Shown in pieces: positions 20,488 to 32,018 of a stretch of DNA of 64,000 nt. A model generated the notes under the pieces. The model made no database searches, was not told the DNA's origin, and saw nothing but the letters and a program-made list of their open reading frames with translations. The stretch comes from Macrosoma leucophasiata (lineage: Eukaryota; Arthropoda; Insecta; Lepidoptera; Hedylidae). Made by a program: the position numbers and the translations under genes. Every line of letters begins with the position of its first letter. Position 1 is the stretch's first letter. The DNA lies in assembly GCA_036365455.1 (NCBI GenBank), contig JAWQUS010000020.1, forward strand, positions 6,235,001 through 6,299,000. Reading direction: 5' to 3'.

Positions 20488-20675
20488 TATATGGATGTGT
20501 CTTCACAGAATTTTATTGTTTTAGGGTGCCGGACCTCGTAAGGTAAAAAAGGAATTTATTTTGATATCCGTCTATCTGTTTGTCAATATCCTTTTTCTCA
20601 GGAGTGAAGTAACTTATTGAAATTAATAGCAAATATACAGGTCTGCAATCCTATGTGAGAATATCAGACTTAGGG

Positions 20676-20896
20676 TTTTTTTTATGTTATAAAAGTGGCA
20701 AACAAACATACAGTTCACATTGATGTTAAATGATGACTGCAGTCTATAGATACTCACACAATGACCAGAGGTCAAAATGCAGATGCGTTGCCACTCCTGA
20801 GGCCTAAGGTGTTTTTCCTCTGTGCCGGAAATTACAGGGCCGTATATTACCACCTGACCGAAACACGATAGTGCTGAACACTAGCATTTAGCGGCA
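20676..20896 (-). repeat. A-element, 5' truncated
   Basis: 3' end intact (TTTTTATGTTATAAAAGTGG); it stops at GCATTTAGCGGCACG before the family start. Confidence 0.88.
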
Positions 20897-20958
20897 CGAC
20901 CGTTCGAATAAAAAATCTAGGGGGTATTTTCTTTGTAATAATATATATTAATTTTTAA

Positions 20959-21207
20959 CTAGTTGACCCGGCAAACTTCGTATTGCCTTACAATGAAATA
21001 ATGTGTCAAAGGTACGGACAATTTGTATGGAAAAATTAAATTGTGTTTTTTACTATTTCCTTTCAATTTCTATATATTTTACCTTTTAAACCTTCCCTGG
21101 ACTTACAGAAATCATTCAAAACCAAAATTAGCCAAATCGGTCCACCCGTTCTCGAGTTTTAGCGAGACTAACGAACAGCAATTGATTTTTATACTCGTAT
21201 AGGTACC
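20959..21207 (-). mobile_element. Helitron, F subfamily
   Basis: CTAGTTGACCCGGCAAACTT (reversed 3' end, host A at 20958) through GACTAACGAACAGCAATTGA. The 5' TC end is decayed near 21205. Confidence 0.78.
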
Positions 21208-21209
21208 TA

Positions 21210-22290
21210 TACAACGTGTAACAGGATTGAATGTACAACCCGAAACTAGTTAGTTCAGAATCGATAACCAAATCAATTTCAGACATTTTTGATATAGGTA
21301 ATATTTTGTCCCAAAATCAATTAAAATTAAGTAAATTATGGTCACCCATTTGGTGAATAGTCAATACAAACGAAAACGAGACTAAGGTCTATCCAGAATA
21401 AAATTCTAGTTTCAACAAGTTTATTACACAACTCGTTGAGACGTGCTTTTTATTATAAATAATATTTAAAAAAATAAAATAGTGGAAAATAAAAATTAAT
21501 CTTATTACTAGCGAGTGTTTAATAAGGGTACGCAAGTTACGCTACATCATACATCACTTACTTTTTTCGGTTCGTGTTTTATGTGTGGCCGTAGGTAAGG
21601 GTAATTTAAGTATGCATACTGTTCGTACAAATTGAGGGCAACTTTTTTCTTACATATAAAATATTAAATACATAAACATGTAATTTCAGTTCATGTATTA
21701 TGATTATAACTCGATTTTCTAATCGAGGTGTTTAAGAGTGTGCATTATTCCCGTTACATGTTGTATAGATTATTCTCACAGTTTAGTTAAAATGACACAC
21801 ACCAACCAACGTCACTTCTTATCCAATCAATTTCCAACTAAACTAGAAACTATCAATTAATTGACACAGCAAGTGATTCAGTCGTCATTAAATTTTATAA
21901 TGAAGCGGGTACTCGTAATAATATCGATACGGTCCACTTGTTTGACGTATTTACATGCATTTAACTTCAAATGCGTGTTTTATTCACCTAAAAACCTACT
22001 TTATATGTACATAATTAAAGTTAATTTTGCTTTGAAAATGTATCGCCGTTGTAAAATGTCACAAAGTGGTCCAGTGACGTCATCGGACGCGCCTCACACG
22101 CTCGGAGTTGCGCGTGCGTCATTCCTTTCCCTTCGGAGCCTTGCATTTTTGGAATGGCGGTATTTTTTGAAATTCCAATGTTATTATTTGTAAATAATGT
22201 TTCAATTATGACATTGTCTCTAAAATGTGGGTTCCCTGGCAAGCTACAAATTTTACGTTACCTACTTACTTATGTCGACTATAGAATATT
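21210..22290. other. Unassigned sequence
   Basis: AT-rich with a GC-rich patch at 22075-22160 (GACGCGCCTCACACGC). No intact gene or repeat family recognised. A regulatory role of the patch is possible but unsupported. Confidence 0.45.
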
Positions 22291-22295
22291 TAAAA

Positions 22296-22548
22296 CTAGC
22301 TGTCCCGGCAAACTTCGTATTGCCTCACAATGAAATAATGTGTCAAAGGTTTGATATATACGGACTGTTTGTATGGGAAAATAAAATTGTGGTTTTTACT
22401 ATTTCCTTTCAATTTTTTCATATTTCTTACCTTAAAAGGTACCTTCCCTGGACTTCCAAAAATCATTCAAAATCAAAATTAGCCAAATCGGTTCAGCCAT
22501 TTTCGAGTTTTAGCGAGACTAACGAACAGCGACTGATTTTTATATATT
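22296..22548 (-). mobile_element. Helitron, F subfamily
   Basis: CTAGCTGTCCCGGCAAACTT to CTAACGAACAGCGACTGATT, then a TATA-rich end. Host A at 22295. Confidence 0.8.
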
Positions 22549-22549
22549 T

Positions 22550-25365
22550 TAAATAACTTTTAAAGTCGATATTAATAGGATGCGGTTTTTAAAGAGGAAA
22601 TTGAGTAATTTTAAACGTTTGTAGGACTACAGGGATAAAGTGGGCCCACTCAAAGTACTTCCCAGAGCGGAAGTCATGTCCAAAGAAGTGCCTACGTGAT
22701 GTCAAATTTTGGTAAGTTAGTATCAACTGCTATTTGGGTTGTAAGGAGCTGGTGACTTCGTCACTATTTAAAAATATCCCATCTGAAACATTTTCATGTA
22801 AAATGTGAAAAATTTTACGAAATAATACATGTGAGAATAGTATTAGAAAGAAAAAAATGGAATAAAAAAATTGACTTCAGGTGTGACTTGACAACCACCA
22901 ACCAAAACACAAACACCATTTTTTTCTTAAATATAGATAATTTATAATAGATTCTTGTTATCGTCTCGAAACGACCGTAGTCTAGTTCAATGGGAACAAG
23001 CGCCAGTGGCTCTACAAACTCTACATCGACTAACATAGGACTGGAAGAACTTGCAATTATTTTATTCACCTTCATATTGTCTTAAACAAATGAAGACTTC
23101 ACACCCATATTACACCCTTATTCGCCAAATACAGCAATGTGCCGAAAAAAATAACACTCTGTATTAAAATGTTGTTAATGTGAAATTGACTTAATTTCGC
23201 CTTAATCGTTTTCGTGTAAATTGTGTCAAACCTGTAACATTAAACGAGTACTTAAGATCGGAATTAAGAAATTATAATATCCACATTTCACCAATGATTG
23301 GCGTCACAGCACACAGCAAGGCGTTGGACCGATTTACCGAAAAAAAAAAACAAACAAGCCAATATTTTTCGTTGCCGGAAAAAAGTAAAAGGTTGCAGTA
23401 ATAACCGAAATTGGGAGCCATCATTTAATAAAATGGCGATGAAATGCCAATAAAATTGCCACCAAAAAGGAGGCTCAATGGCGTCCAATTAACGTAATCA
23501 TCGTAAAGTGCAATAATTAATGTGGCATCTGTTGATGTCATTGCATTTGATCCAATTAACAGTAAAGAAATGTGGGACGATATACGAAACAAGGTCATTT
23601 AATTGGGTAATTGACTAACAGTCCACAATTTCGTTAATGTACGACTTTGGGTACAGTGTTTTTTCTTCTTGTAATTAAATTAAGGAATTTGAAATGATTT
23701 CCGGAATAATTCTGCTTATAATCAATTGAACTACTTCAGTCAATAATTAAATGGTAGAATTCAGTTTAAAAGAACCATATTTGAAAAACCGGGGTAAAAT
23801 AAATCAAAGCACGAAGTTGACAACTTTCTTCGCAAAAAATGTGGCACTAATGATGTTGATGCGTTATAGGAAATCAAAAAACAAATTATAAAAAACAAAA
23901 AGAGTCAAATACCGCGTACATAATACAAATACAAAAACAACGTACACTTAGCCAGTAGGTACTTTAGCGATATATTAATTGTACGACATATTATTATTGA
24001 GATACATCTCTACCTATAAGTATTGAAAAATATCAAAAGGTTCGCTGGGTTTTCGAGGGAACTAAAAACCTATTGGCAATGTCCGTACTAGTGTTGGCAG
24101 ATCCGATTTGTTTTAAATCGGGAGAGTGGGTAAAATAGATCTGGACCCAGGGGTAAAAATCAGGACAGAAAAAAAAATCAAGCCAAAAGATTTTAATTAA
24201 TTTATCAAAAGAGTTGGGCCCCAAAAATGATTGATCTTTAGACAGGTTTTTGTCTAGTAACGTCTTTCGGTTGAGGTTATAATGATGATTAATTTATCGG
24301 GACATTTAACGTCCCGTCCGTGTTAATCGGGACGAGTCCCCAGAGCCCTGTGAAAATCGGTACGTCCGTACTCATCGTAGATGGGTGACCTGCCTATGGT
24401 GGCCCTTTGGGGCAATATATTTAAAATTTCTTTCGATTCGAGGCAGTCCCGTGGTGTACCAGGAGTCATATTCATACTCATCTACTTAATGCGATGAAGG
24501 AATACCGAAATGACGAATTTGCCATTTTGAACGTTTTTTGCGTACGTAGTTTGCATACTGTTCATATTTGTACTGTGTGTACCTAGTAAGGGAGTTAGGC
24601 TGACCGGGCCGCTCCGGTCGCCCTAATAAGGGACCCTAACTCTCTAAATGTTATTACACTACCCTGACCCTTGCTATCGGACCCAAGGCCATTAGTATAC
24701 TTAACAACTCTACGAGTAATAGTCGTTCAACTTATAGGTATTATTACTTACTTGTAAATACGGAACTCTACATTGTGTCCTGACACACACTTGACCGGTT
24801 TTTTTAATTTAAGCACGTGCGATAAAATGTAGTTTAACAATAATGCTCTTTGGTAATGAAATGTTAGTTCTGACGCACATCGAACTGTTATAATGTAACT
24901 TACTTCAAGGTTACTTGACCTGTGTGACTATTGTAGTGAGTATTGTATATACATACAGCGTGTAAAAATGTCTGTCCGATCACTTGGGAGCGGGCATATT
25001 TGTGCCTCATCAAGGGTACCGGTAAACAAAATAATAAAAAAGTCGGTAATAAAAAAAGTTTTAAGAAAATTATACATTTACCACTGAATTGGAGATTTTT
25101 TTATCAGCGCCTGTAGAAGATAAAAATGGGTCATCTTAGGGCCGATTTCACCGTTGTGATAAAATGCGTTTTACGTTCTTAAACGAGTTCAATAACACTA
25201 TTTGGATTTCACCGACGAAAACTGTTCGTGATAACGTTTAAATTGGATGCAAATTTTAAGCTAAACCGCGTTTTATTAAACTTAAACGGTAAAATCCGCC
25301 CGCCCTTAATCGTATCAAAAGCGGGGTGATGAAACTGTGCATAGGCGACGCGGCAACTAGTGTCA
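22550..25365. other. Repeat-poor stretch
   Basis: No exon or clear repeat is recognised over 2.8 kb, apart from GGGTTCC-type scraps near 24755-24805 (GGAACTCTACATTGTG, CTTGACCGGTTTTT). At 24290-24320 a short inverted motif, GGGACATTTAACGTCCCG, is present. Several short open frames lack any domain. Confidence 0.45.
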
Positions 25366-25367
25366 GA

Positions 25368-25534
25368 GAATATGTAATAATACTACGTATAGAATGCACA
25401 CTTTGACGTTCCGCCCGATTTCCCCGCCTCACCCAAGCTCCTCCCCTCATATGGGCGACGTTTGGTATTCTCTTCAAGCTACGCACACAGGTGCACGTAT
25501 AAATACACGTCACTGATTGATGTCTGTGTAATAC
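25368..25534 (+). repeat. N repeat, copy 3
   Basis: Shares AATAATACTACGTATAGAAT, CCGCCCGATTTCCCCGC and CACGTCACTGATTGATG with 4424. It ends where an A-element begins. Confidence 0.75.
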
Positions 25535-25535
25535 G

Positions 25536-25660
25536 TTACTGGTGGTAGAGCTCCAGTGACGGAGCTCGCGGGCGTAGGCACCACCGCATTACCTAATATA
25601 CTTGCCGCTTAATGGTAGTGTTCAGCACTATCGTGTTCCGGTCAGGTGGTAATGTACGGC
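25536..25660 (+). repeat. A-element, 5' half
   Basis: Clean family start TTACTGGTGGTAGAGCTCC; stops after GGTGGTAATGTACGGC. Confidence 0.88.
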
Positions 25661-25734
25661 TATAGGGTGTGATAGCGTGACAACTATTGATCAGATGCCT
25701 ATCTTTTTGTCTGTCATCCTTAAAAATACATTTT

Positions 25735-25940
25735 AATAGGCGTCACATTATGTTCGTAATACACAACGCTGGCGTCGGGACGTGACGACCCTGCCACCTA
25801 TTAGTGGTTTTTTTTTTCTACTGGAAGAGAATTCTCCCAACAGTGCAGTCAGTGAACCGAACAATAGTTAAACTATTCCAATGGGGCGGTAGTAAGTGAA
25901 ATAATGCAACGGCAGCAGCGTCCTACGATAAAACTTGGCA
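25735..25940 (-). repeat. D repeat, copy 2
   Basis: Reverse complement of 3760-3950, with GACGTGACGACCCTGCCACC and CCAATGGGGCGGTAGTAAG. A possible third scrap is at 36294-36372. Confidence 0.65.
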
Positions 25941-26039
25941 TCGAGATTACTTTGACTGGTGGTAGAGTTCCAGTGACGGAGCTCGAGGGCGTAGGCACCA
26001 CCGCTTTACCTTATTTATCTGCCGCTTAGTGGTAGTATT

Positions 26040-26403
26040 GAAGCGCACATGGCCCTGGTGAAGATCGCAAACGATCTGCTCTGTTAAGAGATACGGGCGC
26101 GGTCGGGTGTGTGATGGGTGACCGCTAGTGACAAATTAAAATTAAAATACGCGTTACCGTGCTTTGAAGGGCACATTAAGCCGTCGGTCCCGGTTGCTAT
26201 TGATAGATAGCAGTCGTTAAAACATTGTCGGAGGCCTTGGTTTGAAAACATTCAACAGCGGGTTGGCCACTAGCCTTTTATCTCCACCAACAAGCATTGG
26301 AGCAGCGTGGTGGAGTAAGCTCCAGGCCAAACCCAATAAGGGGAGAGACTCGTGCCCCGCAGTGGGACGTATCAAGGGTTGCCATTATTTATTATTATTT
26401 TAT
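26040..26403 (+). mobile_element. C repeat (retroposon), nested
   Basis: GGTCGGGTGTGTGATGGGTG, GCCGTCGGTCCCGGTTGC, GGGTTGGCCACTAGCC, then CGTGGTGGAGTAAGCTCC and an ATT-rich tail at 26383-26403. The same family is at 47588 and, reversed, at 62003. The simple ATT tail marks it as a retroposon; I cannot name the family. Confidence 0.75.
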
Positions 26404-26559
26404 ATTATCGTGCTTCGGCTATCGGTTAGGTGGTAATGTATGGCTGTGTAATAACTATCATAGAGACAAGACAACTGAGGTTTTAGGGGTGGCAAAGCAT
26501 CTGCATTTTGGCCTCTGGTTTTTATGTATATGAATATAGGCTGCAGTCGTATGTAAGCT

Positions 26560-26862
26560 GCATTTTTTTTTTTTTTTTTTTATATTATGGAAGTGGCAAA
26601 CAAGCATGCAGTTCACATTGATGTTAAGTGATGACTGCAGCCTAGAGATACCCACACAATCACCAATGTCAAAATGCAGATGCGTTACCACTCCTGAGGC
26701 CTAAGGTATTATGCCTCTGTGCCGGAAATTATAGGGCCGTACATTACCACCTGACCGGAACATGATAGTGCTGAACACTACCATTTAGCGGTAAGTATAT
26801 TAGGTAATGTGGTGGTGCCTACGCCCTCGAGCTCCGTCACTGGAGCTCTACCATCAGTACTA
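26560..26862 (-). repeat. A-element, full length, nested in another A-element
   Basis: A long T-run (26563-26580), then TGGAAGTGGCAAACAAGC, to GGAGCTCTACCATCAGTA. It interrupts the older A2 copy within its GCTGCATGC segment. Confidence 0.88.
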
Positions 26863-27227
26863 CCGCATGCTTGTTTACCACCTTCCTTACATAAATAAAA
26901 ATACCCTCCTTATGGGGAGAATTTAGACCAGCAGTGGACATCTTTCTTCTGATATTGATGAATACAAAACACAGTCAGGAAAGTTTTTTTAACACTCTGT
27001 TTAACATTTGACTACGTGCGTCGTTGGTGTTTTATCAGACGATCGCTAAATAGTCTAACCAATGGAAAATGCTCTGTATTTGGTTTTCGTCTATTTTTGG
27101 CTAAATCAACATCAGCTCTTGTATCTTGTATCGTGTGTCTCAGTAGCTTCTTCGTTTCTCAGTTGTCTTTATAAACTTTCGTTAGCCAAATAAAGTTTTA
27201 AATATTATTAATAAGCTCTCGTAACTA

Positions 27228-27786
27228 TAAGCTGGCGGGTGCAGGCACCACCGCATTACCTAATATAAAAACGTAACTTCACGCCTGTAATCCTCGAAGG
27301 GGTAGGCAGAGGTAAATGCATGCATTAAAGCATACATGCAAATACACACGATTCGCTGCACATTACCAAACTTCGAGGAAGGTACTGGGAAATTGCCAGA
27401 AAATGTAATAACCCAATGGAACCAGAAATAAAGGACTTCACACCATTAGCTCTGATAATCCCCTAACCCGGAATCGATCCCAGGAACTCAGCGTAGTAGT
27501 AGTGGCCTGCTACCACTAGGCTACCGAGGCAGTTAAAGGCTAGGGCAAGGCTACTTAATATACTTGCCGCTAATTGGAAGTGTTCAGCACTATCGTGTTC
27601 CGGTCCAGGTGGTAATGTACGGCCCTGTAATTCCCGGCACAGAGGCACATAAAACCTTAGCCCTCAGGAGTGGTAAAGCATCTGCATTTTGACCTCTGGT
27701 CTTTGTGTGAGTGTTTATAGCCAGCAGACATCAATTTACATCATTGTGAACAGCATGCTTGTTTGCCACTTTCACTACATAAAAAA
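27228..27786 (+). repeat. A-element split by SINE-1
   Basis: Left piece 27228-27267 (GGCACCACCGCATTACC), right piece 27554-27786 (TTAATATACTTGCCGC to CACTTTCACTACATAAAAAA). TAATATA on both sides of the insert is the likely target duplication. Confidence 0.85.
27268..27545 (-). mobile_element. SINE-1 inside an A-element
   Basis: Reverse orientation: AACGTAACTTCACGCC and GGGGTAGGCAGAGG (tail) to CTACCACTAGGCTACCGAGG (head). It lacks part of the middle present in full copies. Confidence 0.88.
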
Positions 27787-27804
27787 ATATAGTGATAAAA
27801 GCGC

Positions 27805-27892
27805 TGAAATTACCATTAAAGGTAAGTAGAATAGGTAGTGCGGTGATGCCTACGCCGGCGAGCTACGATACTGGAGCTCTACCACTAGTAAA
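27805..27892 (-). repeat. A-element, 5' end
   Basis: GTGCGGTGATGCCTACGCC to GGAGCTCTACCACTAGTAA; inverted relative to the copy ending at 27786. Confidence 0.8.
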
Positions 27893-29052
27893 AAATATAA
27901 ACACCACGCACATCTTTCGTGTTACACACTTTACTACGTCATAAAACGAAGGCACGTTATCTGACGTTTACTGACCATTGACCATGCCTATGTGAATGTC
28001 ATTAAAAAAGACAAGATGCATCTCTACGGTCGAATACTATAAATTATTAAATTAACCTGTTTCTGACGTCAATTCGTTGTTTCTATTTTTAGTTAACCTG
28101 TTTAATGAGTGCAAGTTATTTTTATAGATATTCGACGCGACGGTTTCTGGAATTCCATGTAATACGAGTAGGTTAGGGAAAAAGTCTTTTCGCGTTATAG
28201 TATGTATGAACTTGTAATAAAATCTCTTTGGCTGTAGTATTTGTATCTGGCTGGATTTGGTATCATTGAAAGTTAAAATTTTAAAAAACATAATTCCAAA
28301 TTCAAATTAGGCAAATGTGTGATTTTCATTTGTTTTTCGTACTGTCAAGATGAGTGAATCTAATGAAGAAATTCGATTCATTTTAAAATTTTACTACAAA
28401 AAAGGTAATAATGCAACGCAAGCCGCGAAAAAAATTTGCGTTGTTTATGGTCCTAGTGCAGTGTCTGTGAGAGTAGCACGAATTTGGTTTAAGCGTTTTC
28501 AATCCGGAAAGGAGATGTTTCAATTTGGGATATAGCTTGTACATGTACCAAAAAAAGGAGAAAAATGTCTTGATTTCAGGAAAAATAATAATTTGTAATT
28601 TTTTGTCTAGATCGCTTTGTACGAAAATAAAATAGTTTTGAAATATTGCCATATAATTGATATACTACAACAACATGGCGGCGTCTTGAATCACAATGTA
28701 TACCTTCGTTCAAAAATCGAATCAAACGGCACGGTACTCATGAACATATAAATGGTTAAATAATAAAGGGATACGTTGACGTTTACAGAGCAGAGTACTA
28801 CAGAAAACGTACCTACAGCTTTTAAGTAAAAAATATTTTAACTGAACTAAATGCTCAACAAAAACAACTAAAACAAAAATACTGTAAAATGCGATTATTT
28901 CAGAACGAAAAACGACATCGATCTTGTCATTGATGTCGCGATGTTTTCTGATCAATTTTTGAATCGATACGAATCGAAGTGTCATAAATCGATCCACGGT
29001 CAGATCAACGAGGGAAAAATCGATGTCCGATTAATCGATCTGTTTTTATATT

Positions 29053-29150
29053 TTGACCTCTTGGTATTTTTGTAGATGGGTGTAGGCTGCATTCATCACT
29101 TACATCCATGTGAACTGCATGCTGGTCTTTCACCTTCGTTGCATATAATA
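29053..29150 (+). repeat. A-element (A2) 3' part
   Basis: TTTTGACCTCTTGGTATTTT to CATGTGAACTGCATGCTGG and CACCTTCGTTGCATATAA. Confidence 0.72.
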
Positions 29151-29251
29151 TATCATAATATCTATAAGTATTGTGTAACACGAAGTTGTAGTAGGTATGT
29201 AATTTTTCACTGTATTTGTGTTAATTTGTATCTACATTGTACTGTTTGTAT

Positions 29252-29544
29252 CATAGAGCAACACCAGAGGGGAGTAGCCATATGCAGGCTTTCCCATCTG
29301 TCAAAGTACAAGCCCAAATGGGCCTATACCTTTCGCCTATATGTTTAAATGTTTGCGTGAAATTGTTTCTGTATATTGTTAAAGTCAAGGTGTGAGTTTC
29401 GTAGTAATAGACGATTTTTGTAGTGTGCGTGTGTGTCGCACGCATTTCTCCCCGCAAAAAATGACAGACTGTTTTGCATCGGTAATAAACGCTATGGCTA
29501 CTCCCCTCCAGTACTCCGCGGCCGGTGGCCCGTGTTGGTCTATG
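29252..29544. mobile_element. hAT-like MITE with perfect 8-bp duplication
   Basis: Ends CATAGAGCAACAC and CATAGACCAACAC (reverse complement), followed inward on both sides by GGGGAGTAGCCAT. GTTTGTAT flanks it exactly on the left (29244-29251) and right (29545-29552). Length 293 bp. The interior (GCCCAAATGGGCC, TGACAGACTGTTTTGC) is shared with 19489, 43420 and 56727. Confidence 0.92.
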
Positions 29545-30836
29545 GTTTGTATGGTTGTTATTGAAACAAAAAGATCAAACCTTGATTCTCTAGGGTGAAT
29601 TATCGATTTACTGACGTGATCTTGTACTACGGATCGATTAAAATAATCAATTCTTGCCGCGAAAAATCGATATTCCGATTAATAAACTTCAGATTGATAT
29701 TCCTAATTGTCATGTCACCTGACATTGACAATTCAGTGTTTTAGAAACGTCAAGCATTTTTTAAATAAATCTTGTGCTAAAAATATACAAATAATTTTCA
29801 AAAAAGAATGTTCGTATTAGTTTAATGGGTTCATTTTCCTGTTACCTTTTTATGCACAAGTAGTGGCCCAAGTCCCATAGAACTTTGAACCATCTCCTTT
29901 TGATGTCAAAGATGCACCTCGCTCTGGTCGCCCTATTACGGATAAAATGGATGCCATTTTTGAAAAAGTGGAGCAAGATCGACATATCCGTAGTTACGAC
30001 GTAGCTGAAGAACTGAGAATTGATCACAAAACAGTTTTGGCGCATTTGAAAAAAGCTGGGTACAAAAAAAAGCTCGATATTTGGGTACCTCACGAGCTCA
30101 CTGAAAGAAACCTAATGAACCGTGTACTCATTTGTGATTCTTTATTACGACGTAATGAAACCGAATAATTTTTTAAGAAGCTGATAACTGGTGATGATAA
30201 GTGGATCACGTACGACAAGAACGTGCGAAAAAGGTCGTGGTCAAAGGCCGGTCAGGCTTCACAGACTGTGGCGAAACCCGGGTTAACTCGCAATAAGGTG
30301 ATGTTGTGTGTGTGGTGGGATTGGAAGGGCATTATTCATTATGAGCTATTACCACCAGGCAGGACTATCGATTCTGAACTCTACTGCGAACAACTGATGA
30401 GCTTAAAGCAAGAAGTTGAGAGAAAGCGGCCGGAATTGATCAACAGAAGGGGTGTGGTGTTTCATCATGATAACGCTTGACCTCACACATCTATAGCCAC
30501 TCAGCAAAAATTAAGAGAGTTTGGCTGGGAGGTGTTAATGCATCCGCCGTATAGTCCTGACCTTGCACCTTCAGATTTTCACCTGTTTCGGTCTCTTCAG
30601 AATTCTTTATGCAATGTTAGGTTAACATCACGAGAGGACTGCCAAATCCACTTGTCGCGGTATTTTGATGTGAAGTCCCAATTTTTTTATAGCAATGGGA
30701 TCATGTCCCTACCTACAAGATGGCAAAAGGTTATCAAACAAAATGGTACATACATACTTTAGTAAAATTTAAATAAACTACATTAAAAAATGTTTTGAAT
30801 TATCTTAAAAAATGCGAAGAAACTTTTTCCCCAACC

Positions 30837-31330
30837 TGTAATTTATAATCGTATGTAAGGCTTTCGTTATTTTTTCTGATAAATGGATGCTCTAGATTTT
30901 TTTTTCCGAAAAATCATCCATTTTTAGATATGGGTAAATTTGTTATATTTTTGATAACCTGCACAAAAGGTGCAAGTTATATGCAAAAATAAATGTTGTG
31001 GAATATTTTCAATATAAAAATTACTGGTTTTATCTCTACAAAATAAGAAGTTCCATTCTTTGGACAAAACCAGACTTTGCACTCTCACTGTTTTAGTAAT
31101 ATAAACATGGTTTAAATTATATGTATATAGATGTGCGTAAACATATATTACATATGTACAATACCAAGACCGCCTTGTCAAACAGTTTTTTTGGAAAATG
31201 TTACCTCAGCCGAGTGAGAAGCTTGTGCGCTAGGCAGAGAGACGTAATTAAGATATTCAAAAATTGCTATACTCTCGTAATTTAATTAGTCCTAATTGTG
31301 ATTGGATCGCGATAGAATTAATCGAATTTT
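30837..31330. other. Unassigned AT-rich sequence
   Basis: No gene or repeat recognised. Confidence 0.5.
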
Positions 31331-31617
31331 ACTGGTGGTAGAGCTCCAGTGGAGGAGCTTTCGGGCGTATGCACCACCGCATTACCTAATATACTTGCCG
31401 CTAAATGGTAGTGTTCAGCACTATCGTGTTCCGGTCAGGTGGTAATGTACGGACCTGTAATTACCGGCACAGAGGCATAACACCTTGGGTCTCAGGAGTG
31501 GTAACGCATCTGCATTTGACCTTGGTCTTTGTGTGGGTGTCTATAGGCTGGAGTCATCACTTAACATCAATGTGAACTGCATGCTTGTTTGCCACTTCCA
31601 TTACATAAAAAAAAAGA
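31331..31617 (+). repeat. A-element, complete
   Basis: Near-consensus copy, from TTACTGGTGGTAGAGCTCC to CACTTCCATTACATAAAAAA. Confidence 0.92.
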
Positions 31618-31862
31618 ATTGCTCCGCTCTCTTGCCGGCGGCTGCTCGCTTTCGAGCCCAATCTCTCGCAATTCGGACGACAGACTTACCCTGTCCAGAC
31701 GCCCGGAGGTCTCTGTGGAAGGCGGCATATGGCCGTCTCCGTCCAGGAGATGTGGAAGGGTTCACGTTTCGGGTCTGAGGGAGTCGGAGCAACAGGAGTT
31801 CAACCCTCAGCCCCCACAGCAAACGCTACCCTGCAACCCTACCACGTTCTTACCAAAAACAC
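31618..31862. repeat. GC-rich segment of unknown origin
   Basis: A sharp GC-rich block (GCTCTCTTGCCGGCGGCTGC, CCAGACGCCCGGAGGTCTC) follows the A-element tail and drops back to AT-rich sequence near 31862. Open frames cross it on both strands, without a recognisable domain. It may be a retroelement 3' part; no second copy is visible here. Confidence 0.4.
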
Positions 31863-32018
31863 GGTTCATACAATCTTCATTAATATTGCATTTTAGCGTT
31901 CTATTATTGTTTGTGTTTCCTGGATTGGTGCTATTCAATTCAAATTGCAAACTATTGCGTTATTTCAAGTTTTGACTATTTTTTTAATAGGTAATAAACT
32001 TTTTTTATGAAGTTCATT

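Larger units (their letters stand above)
25951..26900 (+). repeat. A-element (A2), split by two nested insertions
   Basis: Pieces are 25951-26039 (start, GACTGGTGGTAGAGTTCC), 26404-26559 (middle, CGGTTAGGTGGTAATGTATG) and 26863-26900 (end, GCATGCTTGTTTACC...ACATAAATAAAA). The first gap holds a C repeat, the second an inverted A-element. Confidence 0.82.
28511..29897. mobile_element. T-element copy 2 inside mariner copy 3
   Basis: Left end GGAGATGTTTCAATTTGG, right end (reverse complement) GGAGATGGTTCAAAGTTC. Flanks are AAA and TTTT. Comparison with mariner copies 1 and 2 shows the target was AAATTTT, with nothing duplicated or lost. TTGTACATG lies near the left end, TTGTGCAT near the right, and AACATGGCGGCG at 28672. 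It has itself received a hAT-like MITE (29252) and contains an A-element 3' end (29053). No intact gene. Confidence 0.68.
28350..30762 (+). pseudogene. mariner transposase, interrupted and stopped
   Basis: The first part (28350-28510) gives MSESNEEIRFILKFYYKKGN through the first HTH. Coding resumes at 29898 after the 1387-bp insertion. Stops follow: TAA at 30166-30168 (Ser in copy 2) and TGA at 30478-30480 (Arg of HHDNAR in copy 2). WVPHEL, TGDDKWITYD, HHDN and YSPDLAPSD are all present, so the DD34D residues survive. It is very similar to copy 2 but carries different lesions, so the two copies died separately. Confidence 0.92.
28171..30836 (+). mobile_element. mariner copy 3, split by a T-element
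   Basis: 5' part 28171-28510 (from GGTTAGGGAAAAAGTC) and 3' part 29898-30836 (ending AACTTTTTCCCCAACC). Joined, they come to 1279 bp and align with copy 2 without gain or loss of bases at the join. TA precedes the 5' end (28169-28170). Confidence 0.92.

Noticed and set aside
31589..31975. 128-codon plus-strand frame
   Set aside because: It starts inside an A-element tail and crosses the orphan GC-rich block; no domain.
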